Source: Falciphora oryzae (Eukaryota; Ascomycota; Sordariomycetes; Magnaporthales; Magnaporthaceae). From it: 64,000 nt of DNA. The stretch is from positions 186,001 through 250,000 of the forward strand of contig JNVV01000028.1 in assembly GCA_000733355.1 (NCBI GenBank). The letters run 5' to 3'. Positions within the stretch are counted from its first letter, which is position 1. Each line of letters begins with the position of its first letter. Both the position numbers and the translations under genes were made by a program. Positions 53,184-62,800 of this stretch are shown piece after piece. The notes under the pieces are model-generated. The model had not been told where the DNA came from and did no database searches. It saw only the letters and a list, made by a program, of their open reading frames with translations.

Positions 53184-56029
53184 TCACTGGCCAAGCTTTG
53201 GCCTCTTCGCATCACCGCTGTCAGGTCCATGTGAGGGCCTCTTGCCTCTGGCCACGCGGGCTGCCACTCTGGCGATCACCTGCGGGGCCAGAGGGTGGTC
53301 ATTCTTTTGATGAGTCCAAAGATTATCCTCTCTCGAGTACGTCTTGGTGCACCCATCAATACCACAGCGGAAGGCCTCAGTGGTGGCCGTCTTTTTTGGC
53401 TTGGCGGGGGCGGATTTTCGAGCCACCGCCTTCGCCTGCTTCTCAGCTGCCAACTCGGCCGACATGTGGCCTTCCTTTTCCTGGTGACGTTCCAGATTGC
53501 CCTTGTTGGTGAAGGACTTGGCACAGCCTGGAAAACCGCATTTGAACGCGCGATCGGCCTCAATCCTCACCTTCTTGGCCATTGCCTGTTCGATGGTGGG
53601 CACCGGCTTGTGCTTCTCCCGTTCATGGCGCAGGAGGGCATTCTTGGAGGTGTACGGGCCATAACCAGTGCATCCGGGATAGGTGCACGGATAATCGCGT
53701 CGGCTGTCGAGATCCTCATTTTTGGTCTCTTTGGCTGCCGCGTGCTCGGCCGCTCGCTCGGGATGATCTCGTTCCCAATGAGCGACAAGATTCTCCATCT
53801 TTGTATACGCAGACGGACACCCCTCAACATCGCAAATGAAGATGCGGCGTTCTTCAAGCGACTTGGGCGGCGGCCGATTGAGCTCTCGCTCAAGTTCTTG
53901 CTGCGTAAACAGCTTCTCGGCCGCGTCGAGGTCGAGGGCTCTCTGCTCAAGAGCCTCACCGGCGGCCTTCTCGGCAGCCGCCTTGGCCGCCTTGATACTT
54001 CGCGCGGGACCACTCTGATCGGCGGCCTCAAGGAGGGCAGCCCTGTACGCGGCCGCCTTCTCCTTCGCCTCAGTGGCTGCCTCGGTGGCTGCCTTGAGGA
54101 CGGCCCTGTGCTCCGCCGCCTCGCGGGCGAGAAGGGGAGCCATGCGCTCGGCTTCCTCAAGGAGGGCCTGCTCACGGGCCGCCTTTTGGACTGCCCTGCG
54201 CTCGCGTTCCCTGGCGGCGTGCTTGTCCTTGGCCTCCTGGGTCTTGGGCACCTTGGGCTTGGGCGTGGGTGCCTGGGGCTCGGGGGCCCTGGGCTGGGCC
54301 TGGGGCTCGGGGGCCTTGGGCTTGGCCTTAGGCTCGGGGGCCTTGGGCTTGGCCTTGGGCTCGGCGGTCTTGGGCTTGGCCTGGGGCTCGGGGGCCTTGG
54401 GCCTGGCTGCCTGCTTGGCTGCCTCGACAGCCGCATCGACAGCCGCCTTGTGCTCGGCCACCTCGCGGTCGATCTCCTCGCGGTCGGAGACGATCTTGCG
54501 CCGGAAGTCAAGCCTGGCTTGGCTGAGATTGCCAAAATCGTCCTTGGTTTCCTCCCTGGCCACTTCCCTGCCGTGCTTCTGCTGAGACGGGGTGCGGGAG
54601 ATACCTGCCATCTTCGCAGCGCACTCAAGAGCAAGGTCGAACGTGGCTCCCTTGTGCTTGGCGCCGCCTGGCCTCTGGAGGCATGATGGGTGAGGGCAGG
54701 GGACGACAATACGCTCGATAGTGCCCTTTCCGCTATCGGTGTAAACAACCCAGATGACTTGGTCCGCAAATTTGCCATATAGATGGACAATTTGCAAGCG
54801 ACGCTCACGCCGCCATCTGAACTCAAAATGACACTGGTTTGGTTTGCCGAACAAAACGACAAACTTGGCTTCGGTCGCCCGATACACCTCGTCGACGTAT
54901 GTAAGGCAATGACCGAGGTAACCGACAGGGAGGTGGTCGTCTTTGAAGGCGCTGAAGTCCACTTCCCTGGAGCCGATTTGGACCTTGTATGCTCGTCGGC
55001 GGGGACAAGTGTCGAGCCAAAACACGTTTTGGCCGTGGAAGCCGGCTCTGTTGAGCACGTCAATCGTATGCGCGCCCTGCTCGTGGACAAAGGCGTTGGC
55101 GCGATCTTTGTGCTTGTTGGGCGGCGGGTAGTGAAGCTGAAGGAGGAGAGGACTGTCCTCCTTGCCGCCAGCTTTGGTAAGGTCCTCGCCGGAGCCCAGC
55201 GAGTACTCCTTGTCGGCGTCGCGGAGCTTCTGCCAAGCTTGGCGCAGCTCCTGCTGGGCGACGTCCAGCTGCGGCCCAGCCCGCGCGTTAAACGCTGCAA
55301 GCTTCTGCAGATATTTGTTGAAGACGTTAGATATGCACTTTTTATAAGATGTAACGTGTGTAAAAAAGGCAAAGGGAAGGCAAAGGAGGGAAAAAGGAAG
55401 GTCCTTGGGAGCCCCAAGTAACACCGGAAGTACAGCGTGTGTAGGATGAGGGTATGACTCCTGGAGCCCCTTTCCGTGACAGGTGCATGGTTCGGCCGAG
55501 GGAGGTGCTGGTGGGCAGCAAGAGGTATGACTCCCTGGGCCCCTTTCCGTGACAGGAGCGTGGTTGCATAGGGAAGTGCCGGTGGGCAGGACGCAGGTGT
55601 GACTCCCTGAGCCCCTTTCCGTGACAGGAGCGTCGTTCTAGAGGGAAGTGCTGGTAGGTGGGCAGGACGCAGGTGTGACTAGGGATCCGTCCCTGGAACC
55701 ACTTCCCACGACAGGAACAATCACACGCGTCTGGGGAGTGCTGGCGTCTATATCGGAGTGGGAAATAGCATGTGGAAGCCCTTTCCACGACGGTGAATCT
55801 GCCAGGTGGAGCGTGGGAAAGGGGTAGGCGGAAGGCTTGCCCAGGTTGGAAGCCCCTGTGCAATAGCTGTGATCTAGAACACATTGGAGAATAATAAAAT
55901 GGAACGTACGGGCAACAACGCTGTCGCGTCCTGTCTGATGAAGGAGTATGCTCCACCAGCCAGCGTCGAAGGATCCTGGAGCTCAAGGCCCCCGATGACA
56001 AACATCTTGGACTCCATGTTCGAGGACAT
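53184..56029 (-). CDS. Four-finger C2H2 protein with N-terminal UDG-like domain (746 aa, 5' exon tentative)
   Basis: Main exon 55304-53184. No ATG exists in its first 250 codons, so an upstream exon is needed. The best candidate is 56029-55910 (MSSNMESKMFVIGGLELQDP), donor GTACGT, joined in phase 0 to the acceptor CTGCAG at 55305, with branch site CTAAC 25 nt before. Domains: residues ~100-260 (AKFVVLFGKPNQCHFEF, RIVVPCPHPSCLQR, TFDLALECAAKMAGI) recall the uracil-DNA-glycosylase fold as found in uncharacterised fungal proteins; a Lys/Glu/Pro repeat (KAKPKAPEPKAKPKAPEP); a long Ala/Glu-rich helical region; then four C2H2 fingers (FICDVEGCPSAY, YPCTYPGCTGYG, FKCGFPGCAKSF, FRCGIDGCTKTY with H-x3-5-H). 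It ends with a basic KRPSHGPDSGDAKRPKLG. Probably nuclear and DNA-binding; catalytic activity is doubtful. Decayed copies lie at 50.9 and 58.1 kb. Confidence 0.65.
55451..55750. repeat. About 73-bp tandem repeat, four copies, within the putative 5' intron
   Basis: Units start at 55451, 55524, 55596 and 55672. Each has GTATGACTCCCTGxGCCCCT or a variant, TTCCGTGACAGGAGCG and GGGAAGTGCTGGTGGGCAG. The last unit is the most diverged. Confidence 0.88.
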
Positions 56030-57452
56030 TTCGTCGAAGACGTAGGTAAACACGTAAAAAAACGTGGACAAGACAATGGAGAGGAGCGAGAGGGGCCTCA
56101 GGGTGATTTCCGAGGTTCTGGCCACGAGAAGAAGATCTGAGTGATCACGGATGTCTTGATGTTTCACTTGGAATCGAGCTCTCGCAGTGCGATGTCAAGT
56201 TCCAACTCCACGATGAATAACTGGGACGAGAAAATCATCCAAGTTGTTGGACCAGCATGCATTGGCCAGCATGCATGTGCCACTCCTTCCCTGGGCAGTT
56301 GCGTCCATCGTGGGTGCATTCCCATATTGTGAGCACATTCGAGGAAGGCACTAGGCGGAACGCCCCTATCGTGACATTGACTAGCCTAGCCAGTTGCTTC
56401 CCAGAATGGCACTTGCCGATAAGAGATGGGTAGATGACGCCACTTAGGATGGATGCCTGTCCTGCCGTGCCTTAGGAGCTTCGTCTCCGCGTCTGCACGA
56501 ACAAGAAATGGCAAGAACATCTACTCGTGCTTGCCGTTGTGTGTGAGCGTGCATCTCTCGACGACCCAGGTGTACCTGCCCCTTAAGTAAGTACTGACAG
56601 ACAAAGAGACATGGCCCGGACACCAGCTTCCATTCTCGTCACCGCGGCCCCTGCGGGCCCAGTCATGCTAAACAATGCATCTTAGTATCAAACCTGCGGT
56701 GGCTTCGGCCACGTTTTCTCTCGAGGCAGCCACGGAACAAGTGGTGGAAAGCCCCAAGGACCGGCTGCCGCCGTGGAGGATCAGAACCGGCTGCGGCCCC
56801 TCGTGTAGCTCCAGCAGGCAAGGCAGCGGAAGGCTGCTAATGATAACGAGCTTTGATTTATTTGATTTGCCCACTGTTGATCGCGTTGCACGCACTACGT
56901 ACATGGTTCCCTTTATTCTGGCCAGATCTGGCTCATATTATGCGTAGCGAGCACTTGTTGTGTCTCGACGGACGTTCAACCTTTCTGCTGAACCATTTGT
57001 TGACAGCATCGGCAGGTATCACGACAGCTAGGCGTGTTAGCCACAGGGGCTGCAAAATGGACGGAAATGGGCTGCTGTTTGCACAGTGCCCCCGGCAAAG
57101 CAGAGCTTGATGCGATTCCACCCCCGAATCCCCCTCTTTTTTCAACACCACACAAGCAAAATGTAAATCCAAGACGGGTGGTCGTGATATCCTGAATCCA
57201 GCTGACAATCAGAAGCGTTGGCTGCCCTTTCCCCCGAGTGCATTCTTCAATAGCATAGCATCGATCAGATCCCATCCTGGTGCATTTCCTTTAGCCTACC
57301 TGTCGTCTCGCAACCGTTAATCCGTAAAGCCGTATTGACGCTTTCAGCATCGCTCCGAGTGAGGATGTCATGTTGGAGATATGGTCGAGGAAGCGATCAG
57401 TCCTGCAAACGTAACGGGTGGCGGGAGGCAACTGTAAGCAAAGATGTTGATA
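56030..57452. other. Intergenic part of the accessory island
   Basis: No gene model. On the minus strand the frame of the tentative first exon stays open to about 56167 (LSIVLSTFFYVFTYVFDE, hydrophobic) but without an ATG. The rest shows nothing recognisable. Confidence 0.45.
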
Positions 57453-58020
57453 TTAGCCAAACTGCTCGGCCGAAAACGTTTTAGTAATCTTACAAGAGCA
57501 AGAGTGAATTTGGCCGTTTGAAAGCAAGGAGTTGGCGATGCTGATATCGGGAAGGTAGCGCGAAGTAATGTGAATATCCAAGCTGATTTTGGCTAGGGTG
57601 AAGATGGAAGTTAGGAAGCCAGCGTCATCGGATCCAGGTCCGCCCGATGATGCTTGTGGAGTCTCACTTGCCCGCACCACCGCTAGGAAAGAAGTACAAA
57701 TAACCTAGATATAGGGGGAATAGGAAATGATACAGGAAAGGATACAATCTCGAAGTCGAAGACGGTGTTGGCGATGCGGCGGATGTTATCTAATTCGGCC
57801 GGGAGCTAGGAACGGGCATGCTCAAAGCCGAACTCCAAAACCCAAATGTAGCTCGTGACCCGGTAGAAAATCGTCCTGTGGAGGGCCACGATGTTGGGAT
57901 CGTCGAGGCCGGAGGGGTCGGCCATTTTTCGGATCCAGGTTTTGGCCACATCGTCAAAGGTGTCGTACTCCAGGCAGCCAACGATTTGCCGGAAAATGCT
58001 GGTGTCCATACCGAAAGCGG
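57453..58020 (-). pseudogene. Minus-strand gene remnant with an in-frame stop
   Basis: Coding-like minus-strand text FRQIVGCLEYDTFDDVAKTW, IRKMADPSGLDDPNIVALHR and YIWVLEFGFEHARS ends at a TAG, but the same frame continues sensibly as LPAELDNIRRIANTVFDFEI up to a possible donor GTATCC. After a TTTCCTAG acceptor comes VVRASETPQASSGGPGSDD and LAKISLDIHITSRYLPDIS. The exon phases do not join cleanly. No family recognised. A CAG-to-TAG change, the kind produced by RIP-like C-to-T mutation, would explain the stop, but this is inference. Confidence 0.45.
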
Positions 58021-58079
58021 AGCTGGCATCTGGAAGACAGCTGGCTCCCCTAAAGCCCTCGAGGCGGCCATCCAGGCGA

Positions 58080-58400
58080 CCCTCGAGAAATGCAAGCCCC
58101 TATCCGCCATCGATGCAGCCGAGGCACAGGGCTGCCCTCAAGACAGCCACCTAGGCCGATGGCTAGCACCGTCCCGCGCGAAGTGTCGAGGCGGCAAAGG
58201 CGGCCGCCGAGAAGGCTGCCGGGGAGCTTCTTACGCAGAGAGCTCTCGACCTCGACGCAGCGTGAACTCGAGCGCGAGCTCAGTTAACAGCCGTCCCTGT
58301 CGCTTGAAGAACGCCGTACATTCGTTTGCCACATCGAGGGATGCCCGATCCGTTGGGGCCCAATCAAGCTCGAAGATTGCGAGTCGGTGGGCTGGGAACT
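58080..58400 (+). pseudogene. Decayed C2H2 zinc-finger gene fragment, opposite orientation
   Basis: Plus-strand pieces in shifting frames match the intact finger gene: HRAALKTAT (intact HRAVLKAAT), then two stops, RSVEAAKAAAEKAAGELLTQ and RALDLDAA (intact RSIKAAKAAAEKAAGEALEQ, RALDLDAA), then RELERELS, stop, and LEERRTFVCHIEGCP (intact LEERRIFICDVEGCP). It stops being similar inside the first finger. Orientation is opposite to the intact copy. Confidence 0.8.
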
Positions 58401-58768
58401 CGTTCTCGGGGGGAAGCCAGCCCCGCTGGGGCTGGCGAGCAAAAAGGGGCAGGAATCTGGAAGGAAAAAAGGAACGGGGAGCCACTGGGGCCGTCCTCAA
58501 TGCCGGCGCCAATGACTTCCGGCATGGCAACAAACGTCCACACAACGACGAAGCCGGCCGGGGTGGGCCTGGAGGAAAGAGACTCAGGGTGCTGTGGACA
58601 TCTTTCGAGACATTACCGGAATTTGGGAACCCCGAGATATTTTGCGCCTGAATCTTGTAGGTATTTCAGGGACCTCCGATATCTCGTTTCCTGGGTACTT
58701 GGTAAACAGTCGAGACTGCTAGCGAACGCATCTTCGTAATATCGTAGGGAGATTCGGACAGCCTTGAC

Positions 58769-59215
58769 GTGGAATACGATCTTCGGCTGGAGCAGGAGCG
58801 GAGAACTGGTTTCTCGAAAACCCCCAGCATCGGCCCCGCGCCGTCATCCGATCCAGGCCCCGTCCCGGCCACGCCTGTCAAGCCTGAGCGGGCGCCGTCT
58901 ACGCCCGTAGATATGGGCAAGCTGAGTGATGCGGATGTTCGCAGGCTATGGACAGAGAACGCTACTATCAAGTGCCGGACGGGTTCGAAAGCGCAAGCGC
59001 GGCGGCCGAGGCGCCGGGAAGAAGGCCAGGAAGGCGGGGGCCGAGCAAAAAGCCGAGGAGGAGAAATTAAGGCAGTAGAAATGCCATCTTTTATCGTTAT
59101 AAACGACCCGACTACCCGCTTGCCTATTTTGACACCTATGCTCCATTCGCCAGGCTCATCTACGACAAAAAGGTTGGCACCTCTCACCTGCCTGCCAGAA
59201 AAGAGCTGCAGATAG
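58769..59215 (+). pseudogene. Broken third copy of the KKRKRG family
   Basis: Around 58974-59090 the plus strand carries TGCCGGACGGGTTCG then AAGCGCAAGCGCGGCGGCCG, matching the start of copy 2's main exon (TGCCCGACGGAATCAAG, AAGCGCAAGCGCGGCTCC); a small deletion after the fifth codon breaks the frame. In the shifted frame it reads RKRKRGGRGAGKKARKAG and AEQKAEEEKLRQ-stop. The bases just before (ATCAAG) resemble the acceptor seen in the other copies. The other open frame (MEYDLRLEQERRTGFSKTP) contains PATPVKPERAPSTPV, which recurs near 60090. Confidence 0.7.
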
Positions 59216-59339
59216 GATATATGAATAGGGAAAGATAGAAAAACAGGACAAGACAGAGGAATAGGAAAAAAAGAAAAAAAAAAAAAAATAGGAAAGTATA
59301 TGGCATTACGATTTTCCTAAGGCCCAGTATTACCTCCGC

Positions 59340-59650
59340 CGGGAGCGCCTCCACCGCCCGCTCCACCTCTGAGCCTCTTTCCTCCAGGCCCACGGGCGCC
59401 TTGAGCCCGACGCGTCATGCGAGGCGCTTCAATGTCAATACTGACAACCCTGGGCAAGACGGACCGTCTCCGCCCAACGACTGCTCGCGGAACTTTGCGC
59501 TGTTCACGACAGTCTTGGCGGCCTGCACCTCTTGCTAGACTTGGCTCAACTCCTGGCTCAAGGTGAGGTTTTTCCGGTGCTGCTTCTGTAGCTCCTCCGA
59601 GAGCTCGGCGTTTGCAGCATTCTTGGTGTCCCGGGTCTGAGTACCGCGAG
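59340..59650 (-). pseudogene. Coiled-coil gene remnant
   Basis: Minus-strand text NAANAELSEELQKQHRKNLT and LSQELSQV, a TAG stop, then QEVQAAKTVVNSAKFREQS: heptad-like, Glu/Lys/Gln-rich. In another frame the same DNA gives the GPGGKRLR motif also found near 58575 on the plus strand, so parts of this segment are duplicated in inverted orientation. Confidence 0.5.
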
Positions 59651-59949
59651 TACACGGACCAGAGGGACCGGGACGCGCTGCCGCTGTTGCTGTCGCTGGC
59701 GGCGGACCGCATCGCGGGCGACCCCGACGACGTTGGTGGGAGAGATTGTGTGATCGGTGATGCTGATGGACATAGCATACTGTCGCGCCGGTTCAACCGG
59801 AGCCTTGAGAGCGGCAACTCCAAACGTAGGGAGTAGATCGAGGCCAAGCGGGCTTGACTTGGGGACTTCGCGCCACTGGGCTGAGAGTCACGTGTCCAGG
59901 CCCTCTGCACGCCTCCAGGCTATAACAGCACAATAGGCAGTTGACTTCT

Positions 59950-61160
59950 TAGCTTGAAAGCCTGCCTGTCTTTGCCCACCTATTTTCAACACCCGGCTGC
60001 ACGCACCGGCTTCCTTCCGACCTCAGCACAGGCCGCCTCCTCCTGCGCCAGCCGCCGCAGCTCCTCAGCAAGCAGCCACTGCTGCCCCGGGCACGCCTGT
60101 CAAGCCTGAGCAGGCGCCATCTACGCCCGGAGAAAGAATATTCGCGAAAGAGGTCGAGGAAATCTAAAGAAAAAAAAAAAAAGAAAGAGGATCGAAACGA
60201 GGAGGAGCAGGTTAAAGCGGCGCGGAAAAAAGCAGGAGACAATGATGGCCGACAAAAAGCCGGCATTGAGGATCAACATGATAGATAACAAGTTCAAATT
60301 GCTGGCGGCTGGCAAACTGGACGTTATCGAAGCAGCTGCTAAGGGAACACCAAAGCGCCCCATTACCGAAGTGTGGGAGGTTGCCTCCCAACGCAAGCTG
60401 CCTCCACCTGCGCCGGTAGCTACAGCTCTCTAACAAGTGGCCACTACTGCCCCGGGCACGCCTGTGCCGGGAACTCCGCGGCTTCTTCCGCACCTAGCTC
60501 CTCAACAAGCGGCCATTATAAATCCGTGGAAGCCCAACCGAGCTCGAGGATTACGAGTATGAGATTGCGGACTTGGTCAAGAATCAGCACAACACTTCAG
60601 CTGGAGGCTCTAGACCCGTGGGGGCCCAACCGAGCCCGGGGAACGAATTGATGGGCTTGCAACTCGTTTCCCGGGAGGGGGACCAAGCCTGGGCCGTCCA
60701 AGATCCCATGGATCCACGACTTTGAGCAGGAGAAGGACACCAACAATGCAGCGGAAACTCTCATAGGATTGGGGCTCAACCGCGAGCAGCAGGTCTGGAA
60801 CAAGATGGAGCTAAGCTTGGGCAAGCTGCTGGCGTTATCCGCTGAAGGAATACCCTTTTCGGACGATGAGTCAGCCCGCAACCACTGGTCGTTGCGCGCG
60901 ATAGTCGCGGCGACGGGTCTGCCGCGGGAGTCTGGGTTATCGACCGAGAGCTAGCCATCATCAAAATCCAGGACAAGTTCTACATCATTTTGCCCACGGT
61001 CAGCCTTGCTGTGGGCGAGGCTGCGGGGTTGGAACTGGCCTTGGAATATCACGCTGGAAACATGCTGAAGAAGCACAAGGCGAATGCCCTTTTGAACGAT
61101 GAGCCAGCCCGCAACCAACTGGTCGTTGCGCGCGACGAAGGGGGGTAGTCAGCTCTCCTA
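59950..61160 (+). other. Mosaic of broken coding fragments with internal duplications
   Basis: Plus-strand fragments in different frames: ALRINMIDNKFKLLAAGKLD (60260-60330), FEQEKDTNNAAETLIGLGLN and REQQVWNKMELSLGKLLALS (60720-60840), and IDRELAIIKIQDKFYIILPT followed by EAAGLELALEYHAGNMLKKH (60940-61080). The segment GATGAGxCAGCCCGCAACCA occurs twice (about 60866 and 61099), and TPVKPEQAPSTP repeats the text near 58870. None forms an intact gene; no family recognised. Confidence 0.5.
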
Positions 61161-61348
61161 GGGCTGGCGAGGAAAAAGGAGCAGGTGTTTATAACCGCTC
61201 GAGTGCCATCAGTAACACCGACAATCTGCCTACTTTAGCTCCTTCGTCGGGCCTGTGTGCTGTCGGTGCCCACGCTCCAATGCCGGCGTCGAGATAGGCT
61301 CGCCTCCCGCGTGGCGATTAAGCCAGAGGTATCAAAATTGCAACCTAC

Positions 61349-61543
61349 CTCTTTCCTGTAGTTTGCGCCGCAGGTCCTCGACTTCCTTCAGTGCGCCATC
61401 GGTGGCCGCCTTGAATGTCTGGCATCGGGACTCGGAACTGCGGACAGCATTCTCGAGCTCGATGCCGAGTTGGAGCTTTTCGGAATATAGAACGTCAAAC
61501 TCGCGCGCCTTTGTGGCAACGGCTTCGAAGACAGCGCCAACAA
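61349..61543 (-). pseudogene. Coiled-coil exon of an unknown gene
   Basis: A clean minus-strand segment between a possible acceptor (GTAAAG at 61544) and donor (GAG|GTAGGT at 61348) reads VVGAVFEAVATKAREFDVLY, SEKLQLGIELENAVRSSESR, CQTFKAATDGALKEVEDLRR and KLQER, a typical coiled coil. It may belong to the same former gene as the remnant at 59340-59650, now interrupted. No start or stop exon was identified. Confidence 0.45.
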
Positions 61544-61793
61544 CTTTACAGGCGTGCCCGGTCGGGATGGGTTATCAGAGCGGGTAGGAGCCCGACAAAA
61601 GGAGGGAGTGGTATTCAGATGGAGGGGCTCCAGGCTGGAGGCGGGCCACCCAGGAGCGGAAAAGGGCCAGTCCTACTCGTCCGTGACGTAAAGGATGGCA
61701 CCCCATTGCTTCCTGCGTCTTTTCCTTTGTCTTTTCCTACGTCCTTCCCTATTCCTATAGCAGCTTCAACTGTCCACATATTTCCAAGTTGAT

Positions 61794-62229
61794 ATAACGT
61801 GGTTCACAAGCGAGTGCCACACACAAGCGAGTGCCACACTTGAAAATCCCATATTAAACGCGATTTTCGATACCCTTGCTAACTCAGCCAATATAAGCCT
61901 AAATTTAACCAAATTTAAACAAGTTATATTTACTTAAATAAGAAATTTAATTTAATTTTCTTGGATTTTTATTATTACCTTTTTAGGGTTAGTTCACAGC
62001 ACTGTATAATACACTGTGTAAAATATTTAATTTAACCTAAAAGGGTAATAATAAAAATCTAAGAAAATTAAATTAAATTTTATATTTAGTTAAATATAAC
62101 TTGTTTAAATTTGGTTAAATTTGGGCTTATATTGGCTGAGTTAGCAAGGGTATCGAAAATCGCGTTTAATATGGGATTTTCAAGTGTGGCACTCGCTTGT
62201 GTGTGGCACTCGCTTGTGAACCACGTTAT
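61794..62229. mobile_element. 436-bp AT-rich foldback element (MITE-like)
   Basis: Two arms of about 190-200 bp form a near-perfect inverted repeat, starting ATAACGTGGTTCACAAGCGA on the left and ending with its complement on the right. The arms include ACAAGCGAGTGCCACAC twice in tandem, then AAATCCCATATTAAACGCG, then very AT-rich DNA. The loop is about 45 bp around TTCACAGCACTGTATAATAC. It encodes no protein. Both sides show AT next to AACGTGG, but a target duplication is not certain. Confidence 0.88.
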
Positions 62230-62569
62230 CCCAAAAGAAGACCCCGACAGCACCCTACCTGCCTGCTTAATTTTGCCACCGTGTGCTCGGGACTGCACGA
62301 TTTTCTCATCGTCAACGACCACGATAAGGGCGCACACACCCCAATAACAACGGGAGGAGGATCGGCGGGGACCAGACCTGGCAATGCGAGTGCAAGTCGC
62401 TTCCGAGCGAGTGTTGGTATCGCCGAGCCTCGCTTGCAGGTATGGCAGCAGCAGGGTAAGCTTTTCGATAGTAAATAACCGTAAACGAAGGGTCCGCTTT
62501 AGCTAACTTTCTTCTTACCCCCGTTATCGTCGACGTCACGGTTAGGATCTTCCACGAGAGCCACGTCCA

Positions 62570-62800
62570 GCCAACAATTTTTTGACGGGCGAGACCGCCG
62601 TACCGAGGGCACCAGGCGCTCAGCTACCCCGACGGAGCGTTAGTGGCGGCGGTTATAGTTTGGATCCTTTATAAAAAAAAAAAAAACCACCCCTAGCCAG
62701 CAGCCTACATATAATTTCCTAGCAGGCGAGACGACCGCACCGAGCAAACTGGCGTCAGGCTCCATCGACGGAGCATCAATGGCGACGGCGGCGGCGGCGG
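62570..62800. repeat. Two diverged copies of a ~120-bp sequence
   Basis: Copy 1 (about 62570-62665) and copy 2 (about 62695-62800) share, in order, GCCAGC, GGCGAGAC, CCGCxCCGAG, GACGGAGC and TGGCGxCGG with diverged spacers. Poly(A) (A13 near 62672) separates them, as in SINE-like elements, but no tRNA-like promoter was found. Confidence 0.6.

Noticed and set aside
53295..54686. 463-aa plus-strand Leu/Gly-rich frame
   Set aside because: It is the antisense of the KAKPKAPEP and Ala/Glu repeats of the zinc-finger gene; the repeats produce long open antisense frames.
53567..55417. 616-aa minus-strand frame rich in Arg/Pro/Ser
   Set aside because: Frame-shifted shadow of the zinc-finger gene; the other frame has the C2H2 motifs.
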